Shown here: piece after piece, positions 17,546 to 26,642 of the stretch | Layout of the letters: the number at the start of each line of letters is the position of its first letter | How positions within the stretch are numbered: position 1 is the first letter of the stretch | DNA from: Paucilactobacillus wasatchensis | GTDB lineage: Bacteria > Bacillota > Bacilli > Lactobacillales > Lactobacillaceae | Length of the DNA stretch: 33,052 nt | Assembly: GCF_000876205.1 (NCBI RefSeq) | Contig: NZ_AWTT01000022.1 | Location: 1-33,052, forward strand | Direction of reading: 5' to 3' | Translations under genes and position numbers: made by a program | Notes under the pieces: model-generated | Seen by the model: only the letters and a program-made list of their open reading frames with translations | Database searches by the model: none | Told to the model about the DNA's origin: nothing

Positions 17546-17672
17546 GAAACGTGTGAATCAAGCCAGATGTTTAGGGCTAAATCAAAAAAACAGGGACTAA
17601 ATTCATAATTCGAATTTAGTCCCTGTTTTTTTGGCTTAGCCTACAACATCTTAACGGCTTGATTCACACTCT
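17546..17672. repeat. 3'-end inverted-repeat element, copy 2 (metK)
   Basis: Complete 127-nt element between GAAACGTG (17546-17553) and CACTCT (17667-17672). The outer arms GTGTGAATCAAGCC (17551-17564) and GGCTTGATTCACAC (17656-17669) are perfect. The scaffold AGATGTTTAGGGCTAA pairs with TTAGCCTACAACATCT. The core is a 21-bp perfect hairpin (17584-17604 with 17612-17632) with A7/T7 ends, making it a strong bidirectional terminator between the SDR and metK genes. Confidence 0.9.
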
Positions 17673-17678
17673 TTATTT

Positions 17679-18866
17679 CTATCCTAACTCTGCCTTTAAT
17701 GCATCAATCTTATCCGTATGTTCCCATGGTAAATCAATGTCTGTTCTACCAAAATGACCGTAAGCTGCCGTTTGCTTGTAGATTGGGCGCTTTAGATCTA
17801 GCATTTCAATGATGCCTTCTGGTCGTAAATCAAAGGTTTTTCGGACCGCTTCAGTTAGTTTTTGTTCTGAAACTGAACTGGTACCAAAAGTATCAATTGC
17901 TACTGACACTGGTTGTGCCACACCAATTGCGTATGCTAACTGGATTTCTACCTTGCGAGCATATCCTGCAGCAACAATATTTTTAGCAATATAACGCGCA
18001 GCATAACTAGCTGACCGGTCAACTTTGGTAGCATCCTTACCTGAGAAAGCACCACCACCATGATGGGCTGCCCCACCGTATGTGTCGACAATAATCTTAC
18101 GGCCTGTCAAACCGGCATCCCCTTGTGGGCCACCAATCACAAACCGACCAGTTGGATTAATTAAATATTTAGTATCATCATCTAAATACTTAGCAGGAAT
18201 TTCATGCTTAATAACTTCTTCAATCACGTCTTGCCGAATTTGATCCAATGTCACATCTGGATCATGCTGTGTACTCAAAACAACAGTATCGATTCGTTCT
18301 GGAACATTGTTATCGTCGTACTCAACTGTCACTTCAGCCTTAGCATCTGGTCGCAAGTAACTGAGCGTACCATTTTTTCGCAGCCATGCAATTCGTTGCA
18401 TTAGTTTGTGGCTTAATGAAATTGGTAGTGGCATTAATTCTGGTGTTTCGTCGATGGCATAGCCAAACATTAATCCTTGATCACCGGCACCAATTTGATC
18501 CAATGGATCCTGATCACCTTCGCGGCGCTCAAGTGCATCGTCAACCCCTTGGGCAATATCTGATGACTGTTCGTCAATCGCTACCATGACAGCACATGTA
18601 TCTCCATCAAAGCCAAATTTAGAATCGGTATAACCGATTTCCTTAATTGTTTGACGCACAACGTGTTGAATATCAACATACGCAGACGTTGATATTTCAC
18701 CAAAGACTAATACTAATCCTGTAGTAACTGATGTTTCGCAGGCCACCCGGGCATCCGGATCCTGTTCTAACATGGCATCCAAAATTGCATCGCTAATTTG
18801 ATCAGCAATTTTATCTGGATGTCCTTCTGAAACTGATTCTGATGTAAATAAATGTCGTTCTGACAA
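17679..18866 (-). CDS. metK: S-adenosylmethionine synthetase
   Basis: The 395-residue MetK makes SAM from methionine and ATP. Family motifs include the N-terminal [32 protein letters not shown] (the methionine/ATP site hexapeptide region), [20 protein letters not shown] and the P-loop-like GGGAFSGKD. The frame is open to 18929, but the riboswitch sequesters a GGGGGA Shine-Dalgarno located 6 nt before a TTG at 18866. That start gives the normal MetK N-terminus ([19 protein letters not shown]) and length, so I use TTG. Translation is controlled by the S(MK) box just upstream. The 3' end runs into inverted-repeat copy 2, which ends the transcript. Confidence 0.97.
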   Translation of the reverse strand: MSERHLFTSESVSEGHPDKIADQISDAILDAMLEQDPDARVACETSVTTGLVLVFGEISTSAYVDIQHVVRQTIKEIGYTDSKFGFDGDTCAVMVAIDEQSSDIAQGVDDALERREGDQDPLDQIGAGDQGLMFGYAIDETPELMPLPISLSHKLMQRIAWLRKNGTLSYLRPDAKAEVTVEYDDNNVPERIDTVVLSTQHDPDVTLDQIRQDVIEEVIKHEIPAKYLDDDTKYLINPTGRFVIGGPQGDAGLTGRKIIVDTYGGAAHHGGGAFSGKDATKVDRSASYAARYIAKNIVAAGYARKVEIQLAYAIGVAQPVSVAIDTFGTSSVSEQKLTEAVRKTFDLRPEGIIEMLDLKRPIYKQTAAYGHFGRTDIDLPWEHTDKIDALKAELG

Positions 18867-18869
18867 AAT

Positions 18870-18952
18870 AATTCCCCCATTTGGTTTAAGTGCAATTGCA
18901 CTCGAATTGCGGTTACAAGGCATCTTCACAGGCAGTGAATCCTATCGGGAAT
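18870..18952 (-). promoter_or_regulatory. S(MK) box (SAM-III) translational riboswitch of metK
   Basis: On the minus strand, TTCCCGATAGGAT is followed by GATGCCTTGTAACCG and then by the metK Shine-Dalgarno GGGGGA. These are the conserved blocks of the S(MK) box known from lactic acid bacterial metK leaders, where SAM binding pairs the anti-SD with the SD and blocks translation. A self-complementary linker of about 30 nt (containing GTGCAATTGCAC) separates the core from the SD. Confidence 0.9.
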
Positions 18953-18970
18953 GGACTTATAACGAATAAT

Positions 18971-19000
18971 ATCTTAGCACAAAAACCGGAAGTGACACAA
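18971..19000 (-). promoter_or_regulatory. Promoter of metK
   Basis: TTGTGT (18995-19000), an 18-nt spacer and TGC-TAAGAT (an extended -10 type with TG one base upstream; -10 at 18971-18976) sit about 20 nt before the riboswitch core. Confidence 0.55.
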
Positions 19001-19040
19001 GGTAATTTATATGCCAACTGCATTTAAGCATCCGGAATTA

Positions 19041-19089
19041 AATTAAAAATAAACTGACCGATTCAATTCAGAACCAGCCAGTTTATTTT
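19041..19089 (-). terminator. Terminator of htrA
   Basis: AAAATAAACTG (19046-19056) and CAGTTTATTTT (19079-19089) form a stem extended by partial pairing inside. On the minus strand it is followed by ATTTTTAATTT. Confidence 0.75.
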
Positions 19090-19105
19090 AAATACAAAAC
19101 GAACT

Positions 19106-20017
19106 TTATTCACTTGTTATTTTATTGACCACCGAAACAACTTTATTACTTGGAATCGAAAAGCCCATTCCTTCAACACTTGTACCATCGTTATCCGATG
19201 CTAATTTCATTGAATTAATTCCAACTACTTGACCAGACAAGTTAATTAATGGTCCACCTGAATTTCCTGCATTGATGGCTGCATCTGTTTGAATAACCGT
19301 TGCCTTACCGTAAGATGTCGTAATTGTTCGACTCTTAGCTGACACAATACCCTTTGTCACCGAAGAAGCATACGTCGTTCCAAGCGGAGAACCGATTGCT
19401 AACACACTTTGTCCTGCGCTAATCTGGTTTGAATTAGCAAAACTAGCAACCGTAGTCACGTTATCATCACTAATTTTTAACACAGCTAAATCAGTTGATT
19501 TAGCTGTCCCAACCAGTGTGGCAGTTACTTTTTTGCCACTATTCAAAATAACTTCCAAGGATGATGAGCCGGAAACAACGTGATTATTAGTAACAATATA
19601 AGCACTACCATTTGATTTTTTGTAAATGATACCAGAACCTTCACTGGCTTCTTCCAGTGAGCTACTACTTGAAGTGCTGCTATCAGTCTCACCATAAGCT
19701 GACAGTGTCGAACCACTACTTTGTGATTCTTGCAAATTAATGACAGATACAACGGCACCTTTGACTTTATTATAGGCTTTCGTAGCCGAGCTAGTCCCGG
19801 TTGTCTTACTTTGATTAACTACGGTTGCGCCCGAATTGCTACTGCTGGAAAAAAGACTACTGCCGGATGATTGATAATTTTGATACAGATCAGCACCACC
19901 ATAAGCAACACCACCACCGATTAATCCAGCAATCACTGCAACAACCACTAATTTAGCACTTGTTTTCTTTTTAGCTGGTTGTTTGATCTCATTATTATTG
20001 TTATTTTGCTCATCCAT
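19106..20017 (-). CDS. htrA: HtrA/DegP-type membrane-anchored serine protease lacking a PDZ domain
   Basis: The 303-residue protein has a short Asn/Lys-rich cytoplasmic start, one transmembrane anchor (about 21-42) and a Ser-rich linker (about 50-125). A complete trypsin-like domain follows with His146 (VTNNHVVSG), Asp176 (KSTDLAVLKI) and Ser253 (AGNSGGPLIN). It ends at NKVVSVVNKITSE, just after the protease domain, where HtrA homologues normally continue into a PDZ domain and reach about 400 residues. A proper terminator follows, so this may be a natural short form. The expected role is surface protein quality control. GAGGAG precedes the ATG. Confidence 0.9.
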   Translation of the reverse strand: MDEQNNNNNEIKQPAKKKTSAKLVVVAVIAGLIGGGVAYGGADLYQNYQSSGSSLFSSSSNSGATVVNQSKTTGTSSATKAYNKVKGAVVSVINLQESQSSGSTLSAYGETDSSTSSSSSLEEASEGSGIIYKKSNGSAYIVTNNHVVSGSSSLEVILNSGKKVTATLVGTAKSTDLAVLKISDDNVTTVASFANSNQISAGQSVLAIGSPLGTTYASSVTKGIVSAKSRTITTSYGKATVIQTDAAINAGNSGGPLINLSGQVVGINSMKLASDNDGTSVEGMGFSIPSNKVVSVVNKITSE

Positions 20018-20174
20018 TCTGCTATCTCCTCATTGCTATATTGCTTAACACATCCATTGTATTAGGTAAGTTTGAAGAAATTATGTTAATAATATAAAAT
20101 ATGATCTACTTATTAGTTTGAGGTAATCTTGGTGTAAAACTACAAGTTTTGGATAATGAAATATTTTAAATTGT

Positions 20175-20233
20175 GGCAACGTGTGCGCACCCGCAAATGT
20201 CTGGGTATAATACAAAAAGCCGCAATGGGATTC
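20175..20233. repeat. 3'-end inverted-repeat element, copy 4, left part (split by IS)
   Basis: The sequence reads GGCAACGTG, an arm, AAATGTCTGGGTATAA (20195-20210), then AAAAAGCCG and GGATTC. It aligns base for base in order with copy 2. Its partner half lies at 21946-22002, 1.7 kb away across the IS: AAAAAGCCG pairs with CGGCTTTTT and GATTC with GAATC. The outer arms match at only about 8 of 14 positions, so this copy is the most degraded. Confidence 0.7.
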
Positions 20234-20276
20234 GGCGCGACTCCTTGTCAAGTAGACAGTTCAAATAATTAAATTC

Positions 20277-21144
20277 TTATGCACTTTTCTGAACGGCATG
20301 ATTCCGGTATTTTTCCGGGGTCATGCCGTTTAATGTTTTTTGACGTCGTTCTGTGTTATGCCATGTGATGTATGCCCTGATGATGCCGATGAGTTCGATC
20401 TCTGAAAATGGATTCTCGAAGGCCAGCTCTTCTGTTTTTAACTGGCTCCAGAAGCACTCCATTGCGCTATTATCACCCGGAGTTCCTGGACGAGACATGC
20501 TGTGTACAATACCTTTCCCGGCCAACAGGGTGTTAGGTGTAAGCCGACCCTTGGTCGGAATGAAGAATCTGTGGCTTCAGACCGTGATTTGCCTTTAGGG
20601 CCTTCGTGATTGTTTCTGATACTAATTGTGTCGTTTCTGTACTAGCTACACTCCATGCAATAATACTATGGTCATACAGATCCTTAATAGCGCTCAGACG
20701 TAATCGTTGCTTCTTACCTGGTCCGAATCTCAGCTCACTACAATCGGTTACCCAAGTTATGTTTGGGCGTTTAGGAGCGAAGTCGTGACTGCCGTCTTCG
20801 CAAAGTAATTTATTGGCGAGGATATACTCTTTCTTCTCTGCTTTGTGATCACGCTTGGCCACACGAATTGATGAGTGAATACCGTTATTACGCATGATGC
20901 GACGTACTCGTCCTTCACCGGCGTGATAAGGTGTCTCTTCATTAATGTACATAGTCATAGTGCGTACACCGTAAATATAGTTTTTTGACTCTTCTCGTTC
21001 GATGATATAGTCCAAAATTGCTTCATTTTCGAGTTTATGAGCCGTAACTTTGTGGTGCGTCCACTTGTAGTATGCAGCGCGAGATACGCCGATATACTGG
21101 CACATGAAGCTAATTCCATAGGCTTGATTTGTGTCAGGATTCAT
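20277..21144 (-). pseudogene. IS3-family transposase OrfB (DDE integrase core), frameshifted
   Basis: The product would be about 287 residues but is split. The upstream part (20533-21144, 203 residues) has the HTH_21-like region, the first catalytic Asp in WVTDCSELRFG and the second in LHSDQGSAYT. It stops at TAA directly after the T of SAYT. The downstream frame continues NTLLAGKGIVHSMSRPGTPG and carries the catalytic Glu in MECFWSQLKTE. Loss of two bases after TACACCT is the simplest explanation, because related proteins read Y-T-S-x at this point. All three DDE residues remain, but in different frames. The gene overlaps the orfA stop codon by 4 nt. Confidence 0.85.
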
Positions 21145-21866
21145 TTTTTGTGCGAGCGTTTGAACGGTGACATATTTTTCTTCGCTAAGACATCCATTCT
21201 TTCTAATTCCTGGAGTTTTTTTAGCACGGCGACCTCCGTGGAGACATTGGATAGTCGCGCCCTTAAACGTTTTATTTCAAGATCCTTTAGTTCTAACTCT
21301 GTCAATTGACCGTTGTCTTCTTTAGCTTTACCACGACGGTCTGCGAGGCCCTCAGGGCCACCTTGTTTGATTTTTTTGACCCAACTGTAAACTTGCCCGT
21401 AGGATACATTGAATTGCGTTGTCGCAGCGGTGTAGTTCATTCCGTTGGCAATAACCCATTGCGCAATTTCAATACGTTCAACCTGAGTAGTCTTTCTGCC
21501 GTCTTTCATTGGGGTAGTCCTCCTAGTGGTTGTGAGTGGTTTACCACTAGTATACCGTTTAACCCACTGATAAATGACAGAACCATTGGAAATATCGTAT
21601 TGTCGTGCAAGCTGAGGATATGATGTGCTACCAGCCAAATAAGCTTGGACTACCTCCAGCATCAATTCCTTTGAGTAGACCCGCTGTTGGTGTTGGCTAC
21701 GTAATGCATCTATGCCTCCGGCATTGTAGCGCTCGATCCACTGGGCCACCTGTGAATTATGGACACCGTACTCGTGCCTAATAGCTTTAGCAGACATTCC
21801 TCCTTGTACCAATTTAATATAGAAGACTTTTTCTTCCACACTATATCTCGAACCTTTTCGGCCCAT
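21141..21866 (-). CDS. IS3-family transposase OrfA (helix-turn-helix)
   Basis: The 241-residue DNA-binding subunit has three HTH-like segments (KFIRHEYGVHNSQVAQW-type near 30, LARQYDISNGSVIYQW near 90 and TQFNVSYGQVYSWVKK near 155). A C-terminal Leu-rich coiled coil (about 190-225, LELKDLEIKRLRARL) follows, as in IS150-group OrfA. The frame is open to 21893, but the Met at 21866 has AAGGAG 8 nt upstream. The end contains AAAAAA just before TGA, a potential -1 slippery site into orfB. It is transcribed in the same direction as the reductase gene upstream. Confidence 0.88.
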   Translation of the reverse strand: MGRKGSRYSVEEKVFYIKLVQGGMSAKAIRHEYGVHNSQVAQWIERYNAGGIDALRSQHQQRVYSKELMLEVVQAYLAGSTSYPQLARQYDISNGSVIYQWVKRYTSGKPLTTTRRTTPMKDGRKTTQVERIEIAQWVIANGMNYTAATTQFNVSYGQVYSWVKKIKQGGPEGLADRRGKAKEDNGQLTELELKDLEIKRLRARLSNVSTEVAVLKKLQELERMDVLAKKNMSPFKRSHKK

Positions 21867-21945
21867 AAAAAATACTCCTTCCTTAGCAGACAAGCTTTAA
21901 TTATTTGCTTGTCTACCTTGTTAGGAGTATATCCTTCATAGTTTG

Positions 21946-22002
21946 AATCATATCACGGCTTTTTTCGTTATACTACAACATCTATTCGTGGATGCTCACT
22001 CT
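21946..22002. repeat. 3'-end inverted-repeat element, copy 4, right part (acetoin reductase side)
   Basis: GAATC, CGGCTTTTTT, TTATACTACAACATCT (21968-21983), an arm ending CTCAC and CACTCT (21997-22002) appear in the same order as in copy 2 and directly abut the 3' end of the reductase gene. It is separated from its left half by the IS. Confidence 0.7.
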
Positions 22003-22005
22003 CTT

Positions 22006-22797
<792 letters not shown>

Positions 22798-22924
22798 TCA
22801 TATGTTATTTTTTTCACAATCTACATTATAACGATCTAGACCAACTTGTCAATTGAATTTTTAATTATTTCCTGTTTCAGGTATAATAAGCGCTAAAGTA
22901 AGCTTTTATCAAAGGAGTTTTATT

Positions 22925-23653
22925 GTGCTGAAATCAATTGCATCACAGTGGCGGGCGATAAATTTCCGCCAACTTGTCATTTCATTATTCATTCAATCAA
23001 TTGTCTGGTGGTATGTGCCGGTTTCATACGCCGGTAAAATTTCAACGGCTAGCTATGGCTACAACCTGGTGTTTCTATTTTTATTTTCATTAACCGTCGC
23101 AGCCAGCACCCAACTGCTATTTAGCACGGAATTTACGTCACGTTTTTCACTATTAACTATTATTGCCAGTTTTGTGCTGGCTTTTTCGGGCGTGATTAAC
23201 GGTAAATTTGTCATTTTATTAATGTTGCTATTACTACCGGCCTTTTTGTTTGTGCTCCAGATTAAACCATTGCAGCTGCAGAATGAATACGGGTGGCTAA
23301 TATATAGTTTATTAGCGGCCTTGATGATTCCAACCACCATCTTCTTTTTTATTACTCGCTTTTTATCATGGACGTTTGTTTGGTCGTTAATTCCATTCTG
23401 GTTAAGCTTTCTATTATTTCTAGTGCCTACTTTCTTGCTGCAACGTGACGTTAAATATCGTTTATTATCGCTAGTTAGTGGCATTCTACTAATTATCTCA
23501 ATCCTATTTCAAGCCATTACGATTGCTCACATCATCGCGATTGTCTTGGTAATTGCTGCTTGGCTAGTCATGCAAAATTGGCCACACTTAACAGACCAGT
23601 ACTTGAAATACAGCGCTTGGCAATTAATTGTTATTATTTTGATCTATCTCTGA
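22925..23653 (+). CDS. Polytopic membrane protein of unknown function
   Basis: The 242-residue, strongly hydrophobic protein has seven or eight predicted transmembrane segments and very few charged residues. A short N-terminal stretch KSIASQWRAINFRQ precedes the first helix. I recognise no catalytic motif or transporter signature. The GTG start is supported by AAAGGAG 7-8 nt upstream. A TATAAT lies about 35 nt upstream (22884 region) without a clear -35. It is monocistronic, divergent from the acetoin reductase and convergent with the tag-like gene. It could be an integral-membrane accessory of wall or stress physiology, but nothing in the sequence decides this. Confidence 0.75.
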   Translation: MLKSIASQWRAINFRQLVISLFIQSIVWWYVPVSYAGKISTASYGYNLVFLFLFSLTVAASTQLLFSTEFTSRFSLLTIIASFVLAFSGVINGKFVILLMLLLLPAFLFVLQIKPLQLQNEYGWLIYSLLAALMIPTTIFFFITRFLSWTFVWSLIPFWLSFLLFLVPTFLLQRDVKYRLLSLVSGILLIISILFQAITIAHIIAIVLVIAAWLVMQNWPHLTDQYLKYSAWQLIVIILIYL

Positions 23654-23671
23654 TAGCCACAATATTTTTAA

Positions 23672-23746
23672 AATAAAGCTATTCCTAAATTGTGATACGC
23701 CCGATAAGATTGATAGGACCGATCACAATCCAGGAATAGCTTTTTT
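23672..23746. terminator. Long bidirectional terminator hairpin
   Basis: AAGCTATTCCT (23676-23686 region) pairs with AGGAATAGCTT, and ATTGTGAT pairs with ATCACAAT, around an internal loop that itself can pair (CGATAAG/GATAGG). TTTTTT follows on + and an A-rich tract precedes, serving the convergent membrane-protein and tag-like genes. Confidence 0.75.
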
Positions 23747-23797
23747 GAGCCACAATTATTTAATTTAATTCGGCTACTTATTCCCTCAGCAGCAGGA

Positions 23798-24343
23798 TTA
23801 ATCAGCCAATCGTGCGTTCACTACTCCCACTGCTAATAAATAAGAATAAATTGTCACCGGCCCAACAAACTTAAATCTATCCTTCTTCATCTGTTTCGAC
23901 ACTTGCACAGATAATCTCGTTTGTGCTGGCAAATCTCCATCTGATCTAACCACTAAGCGCTGGGGGTGGCGATCAACGAATTGCCAAATGTAGTCATTAA
24001 ATGTTTTTCCCTCATCGTGCATTCTAACAATGACTTGCGCATTATTAACCGTTGCATTTAACTTCAATCGATTGCGAATAATTTTTTTATTTTGTAGCTG
24101 GGTACCAATTTCCGCAGCACTCATCTGTGCCACCCGATCGATGTCATAATTGTGAAATGCAGCTCTAAAATCGTCACGTTTATTTAAAACCGTTTGCCAA
24201 CTCAGGCCCGCTTGATAGGTTTCCAAACACAGCATCTCAAATAGCGCTCGCTCATCATGCAGCTCAATGCCCCATTCTAGATCGTAGTATTGCTGCATCA
24301 GCGGATTATCCATTGCCCATGTTGGTCGCTTACTGTTTGCCAT
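23798..24343 (-). CDS. tag: 3-methyladenine DNA glycosylase I (Tag) homologue lacking zinc ligands
   Basis: The 181-residue HhH-fold protein aligns along its length with E. coli Tag. It has DLEWG near 21-25, the catalytic-region Glu41 in LCLETYQAGLSW, W49, and FVGPVTIYSYLLAVGVVN near the end. All four zinc-snap ligands of Tag are replaced: Cys4 by Pro (KRPTW), His17 by Tyr (YYDLEWG), and His175/Cys179 by Arg and a shortened end (VVNARLAD). The fold and base pocket look intact, so it may be a zinc-free active Tag or a changed function. The ATG directly follows the TAA of the asparaginase gene, with GAGG inside that gene, so the two are coupled. Confidence 0.85.
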   Translation of the reverse strand: MANSKRPTWAMDNPLMQQYYDLEWGIELHDERALFEMLCLETYQAGLSWQTVLNKRDDFRAAFHNYDIDRVAQMSAAEIGTQLQNKKIIRNRLKLNATVNNAQVIVRMHDEGKTFNDYIWQFVDRHPQRLVVRSDGDLPAQTRLSVQVSKQMKKDRFKFVGPVTIYSYLLAVGVVNARLAD

Positions 24344-25315
24344 TTAATTTTCCTCATTTTTCAGATAATTGACTAATTCATTACCGCTCAATCCGGCACT
24401 TAATCCTATCTGCAGCCTAATCAGTGCTTTTTGTCCGTTCAAATTGTGACACAATATCACGCCCAACTCTTGTAACTGTGTGGCGCCACCTTCATAACCA
24501 TAAATGGGAGCAACTGAGCCATTAACTGTGCGTGATACAAGTACAACCGGCACTTTTGCTACCACTAATCGTTGCAATGCTGGTGCTAAAGTCGGGGGTA
24601 AGTTCCCAGCACCGAAACCTTCAATGACAATTCCATTTGTGCCATTTGCTTCAATCATGCTCAGCAGGTCCGCATTCATTCCTGCAAAAGCCTTCAATAA
24701 ATACAATTTGTCTGTCACGTGGCCAATTTGATAACTAATCTGTTTTGTCACCCGCGTAAAAATTTGCACATGCTCATCAACAACTGCACCTAATGGTCCT
24801 GTCAACGGTGCTTGAAAGGTGGCCAAACTAGTTGCATGTGTTTTAGTCACAAAGCGTGCAGCAAAGATTTGATCATTTAAAACTACCAGCACGCCAAGCT
24901 TTCTTGCCGCATCACTTGCTGCCACATTGACCGCTGCTTTAATATTAGCCGGTCCATCCGCACTAATTTGGTCTGACGAACGCATTGCCCCGGTTACCAC
25001 AACTGGAAAATCAACTGCCAGTGTTAAATCGAGAAAATACGCCGTTTCTTCCAATGTATCGGTCCCGTGAGTTACAACGATCCCATCGTATTTATTACCC
25101 ACTGACTGGATTTTTTGTGTCAACTGCAGCATCGTTGTCGGTGTCATATGTGGAGATGGTAAATTAAATAGTTCTTCTTGTACCAATGAAACATCATTGG
25201 TTAATCGTGGCGAATCACGAACCAACGGATTAACAGCACTTTTTTGGATCACACCTTGCTGGTCCGTTTGCATTGAAATTGTGCCACCTGTATGTAGAAT
25301 TAAAATCTTTTTCAT
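24344..25315 (-). CDS. L-asparaginase (type I/II fold)
   Basis: The 323-residue asparaginase has the first catalytic Thr in ILHTGGTISM (about 6-15) and the second Thr-Asp-Lys cluster in VVTHGTDTLEETAYFLDL (about 80-97). SSDQISADGPANIKAA follows and carries the family-conserved Asp-Gly-Pro. No signal peptide is seen, so it is cytoplasmic and probably hydrolyses asparagine to aspartate and ammonia. The frame can start at a GTG at 25324, but that overlaps the GGAG Shine-Dalgarno; the ATG at 25315 has the right 6-nt spacing. It is the first gene of a two-gene unit with the tag homologue. Confidence 0.9.
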   Translation of the reverse strand: MKKILILHTGGTISMQTDQQGVIQKSAVNPLVRDSPRLTNDVSLVQEELFNLPSPHMTPTTMLQLTQKIQSVGNKYDGIVVTHGTDTLEETAYFLDLTLAVDFPVVVTGAMRSSDQISADGPANIKAAVNVAASDAARKLGVLVVLNDQIFAARFVTKTHATSLATFQAPLTGPLGAVVDEHVQIFTRVTKQISYQIGHVTDKLYLLKAFAGMNADLLSMIEANGTNGIVIEGFGAGNLPPTLAPALQRLVVAKVPVVLVSRTVNGSVAPIYGYEGGATQLQELGVILCHNLNGQKALIRLQIGLSAGLSGNELVNYLKNEEN

Positions 25316-25466
25316 TTTTATCACTCCAATTATTAAATACGTTTATTTACTAGCGTTTCCATTAATTTTGCTTTTATATAACCATATCATTTAAAAAATA
25401 ATAAGAAATATGTTAGATTTAAACTATAGACCAGCCACTGATTAGCCAAAAGATGGAGGTTACTGT

Positions 25467-26642
25467 ATGCAAACTAATCCAGATTTACTTAATTTACTAC
25501 ACGCCCAAAATGGTCCATTTTTAACGTTGCTCGTTAAGCGACCAACTAATCCTGCTAGTGTCAATCAAGCCAAATTAACTTTTAAAAACCTGCTTAAAAT
25601 GGCTGCAACAATGATGGAAAAATCATTCCCAAACGCTAACTGGGAAAATTACCAAAGTCGCTTTACTGAATATCAAGATAATAATGATTTTTGGCTCAGT
25701 GGCACCGGTAAAACAGTGGCGTTAATTGGAAATGAACATCAAATTTTCACGTATCATTTAAATCGTGAACTAGATGATCATGTTTCCATTTCGCATCGCC
25801 CTAATATTCTACCAATTATTAATGAAGAACTCGAATTCAATTATTTGGTACTCGCCTTAAATCACGATTCATTTATTCTGTATCGTGGTGACCAACACCA
25901 TCTGTTGCCAATTAACCTTCCCGCAGATGCCCCGGACAAATTGACCAAGGCTTTGGGCGAAGAAATTGACGGTAAGTCAGTTAATGTCACAGCTCGAGGC
26001 CACGAACCTGGATTTGGTAGCTTCCACGGGCATAACGAAAAAAGTGCGGAAGTTCAAAAAGACAAGGTCAACTATTATCAACAAGTGGCCGACTATGTGC
26101 TAAAAAACTTTGCTCAATACGATCAGCGAAAAGTAATCTTGTTTGGCCTCCCAGAAAATCAGACGATCTTCAAGCAGGTAGCTAAATCGAATCTGATTGA
26201 TGAAAAGCTGCACATTGATTTGTCACCAGCCAAAACTGATTTTTACGAAGTTGAAAAACAAGTTTTAAATCTGATGTCACAGTGGTTTGATAGTGTTATC
26301 GCAGCGTTATCCAAGGACTACGAACAAGCTGCTTCAAAACAGTTATTAGTCGACGAGCCGTATAACATCGTGGAACCAGTCATGAATCATCAGGTTGACC
26401 AATTAATTATAACATCAGGAGCAACCGCCCGCGGATTACTATTAGACGATGGTAATTTAATTAGCAATACGCCAGAGGCAAGCCAAAATAACTTGCTCAA
26501 CGATTTGGCAATTTTCACCATCCTAAGAGGCGGAAATGTAATCACCCTAACAGAAGACCAACTACCAGCTAAAACACGTGGTGGAGGTGTGGCTTTGTTA
26601 AGATACGCCCAGAGTGGAATCGAGCGCGCTGAAAAGTCGTAG
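25467..26642 (+). CDS. baeRF-like protein (bacterial relative of archaeo-eukaryotic release factor 1)
   Basis: The 391-residue cytoplasmic protein resembles the baeRF6-type proteins: a long N-terminal alpha/beta region with WLSGTGKTVALIG and ILYRGDQHHLLP, a mid-segment KVNYYQQVADYVLKNF followed by KVILFGLPENQTIF, and a C-terminal region DQLIITSGATARGLLLD...LRGGNVITLTEDQLP. The baeRF proteins were predicted from sequence and context to act on ribosomes in stress; none of this is shown here. GGAGG precedes the ATG. The last ten codons lie within the left arm of inverted-repeat copy 3, so its C-terminus (SGIERAEKS) is part of that structure. The family call is from general resemblance. Confidence 0.6.
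   Translation: MQTNPDLLNLLHAQNGPFLTLLVKRPTNPASVNQAKLTFKNLLKMAATMMEKSFPNANWENYQSRFTEYQDNNDFWLSGTGKTVALIGNEHQIFTYHLNRELDDHVSISHRPNILPIINEELEFNYLVLALNHDSFILYRGDQHHLLPINLPADAPDKLTKALGEEIDGKSVNVTARGHEPGFGSFHGHNEKSAEVQKDKVNYYQQVADYVLKNFAQYDQRKVILFGLPENQTIFKQVAKSNLIDEKLHIDLSPAKTDFYEVEKQVLNLMSQWFDSVIAALSKDYEQAASKQLLVDEPYNIVEPVMNHQVDQLIITSGATARGLLLDDGNLISNTPEASQNNLLNDLAIFTILRGGNVITLTEDQLPAKTRGGGVALLRYAQSGIERAEKS

Larger units (their letters stand above)
20240..21929. mobile_element. IS3-family (IS150-like) insertion sequence
   Basis: About 1.69 kb, with imperfect terminal inverted repeats of about 34 bp. The left end begins ACTCCTTGTCAAGTAGACAG (20240 on +). The right end, read on the minus strand from 21929, begins ACTCCTAACAAGGTAGACAA; both continue to CAAATAATTAAA. 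It carries orfA and orfB overlapping by 4 nt (ATGA) in the -1 frame behind AAAAAA, the usual IS3 arrangement for programmed frameshifting. OrfB is broken by a frameshift, so this copy cannot make an intact transposase. No target-site duplication is evident at these boundaries, and the ends are accurate to a few bases. Confidence 0.8.

Noticed and set aside
14962-17672. Reading the inverted repeats as integron attC sites
   Set aside because: They share variable arms with attC, but the core sites GTTRRRY/RYYYAAC are not present at the arm ends, no integrase is seen, and the neighbouring genes are ordinary chromosomal genes in different directions.
20231-21935. Target-site duplication of the IS
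   Set aside because: The bases just outside the inferred ends (GCG on the left, ATA on the right) do not match. The boundary may be off by a few bases or the copy is old.
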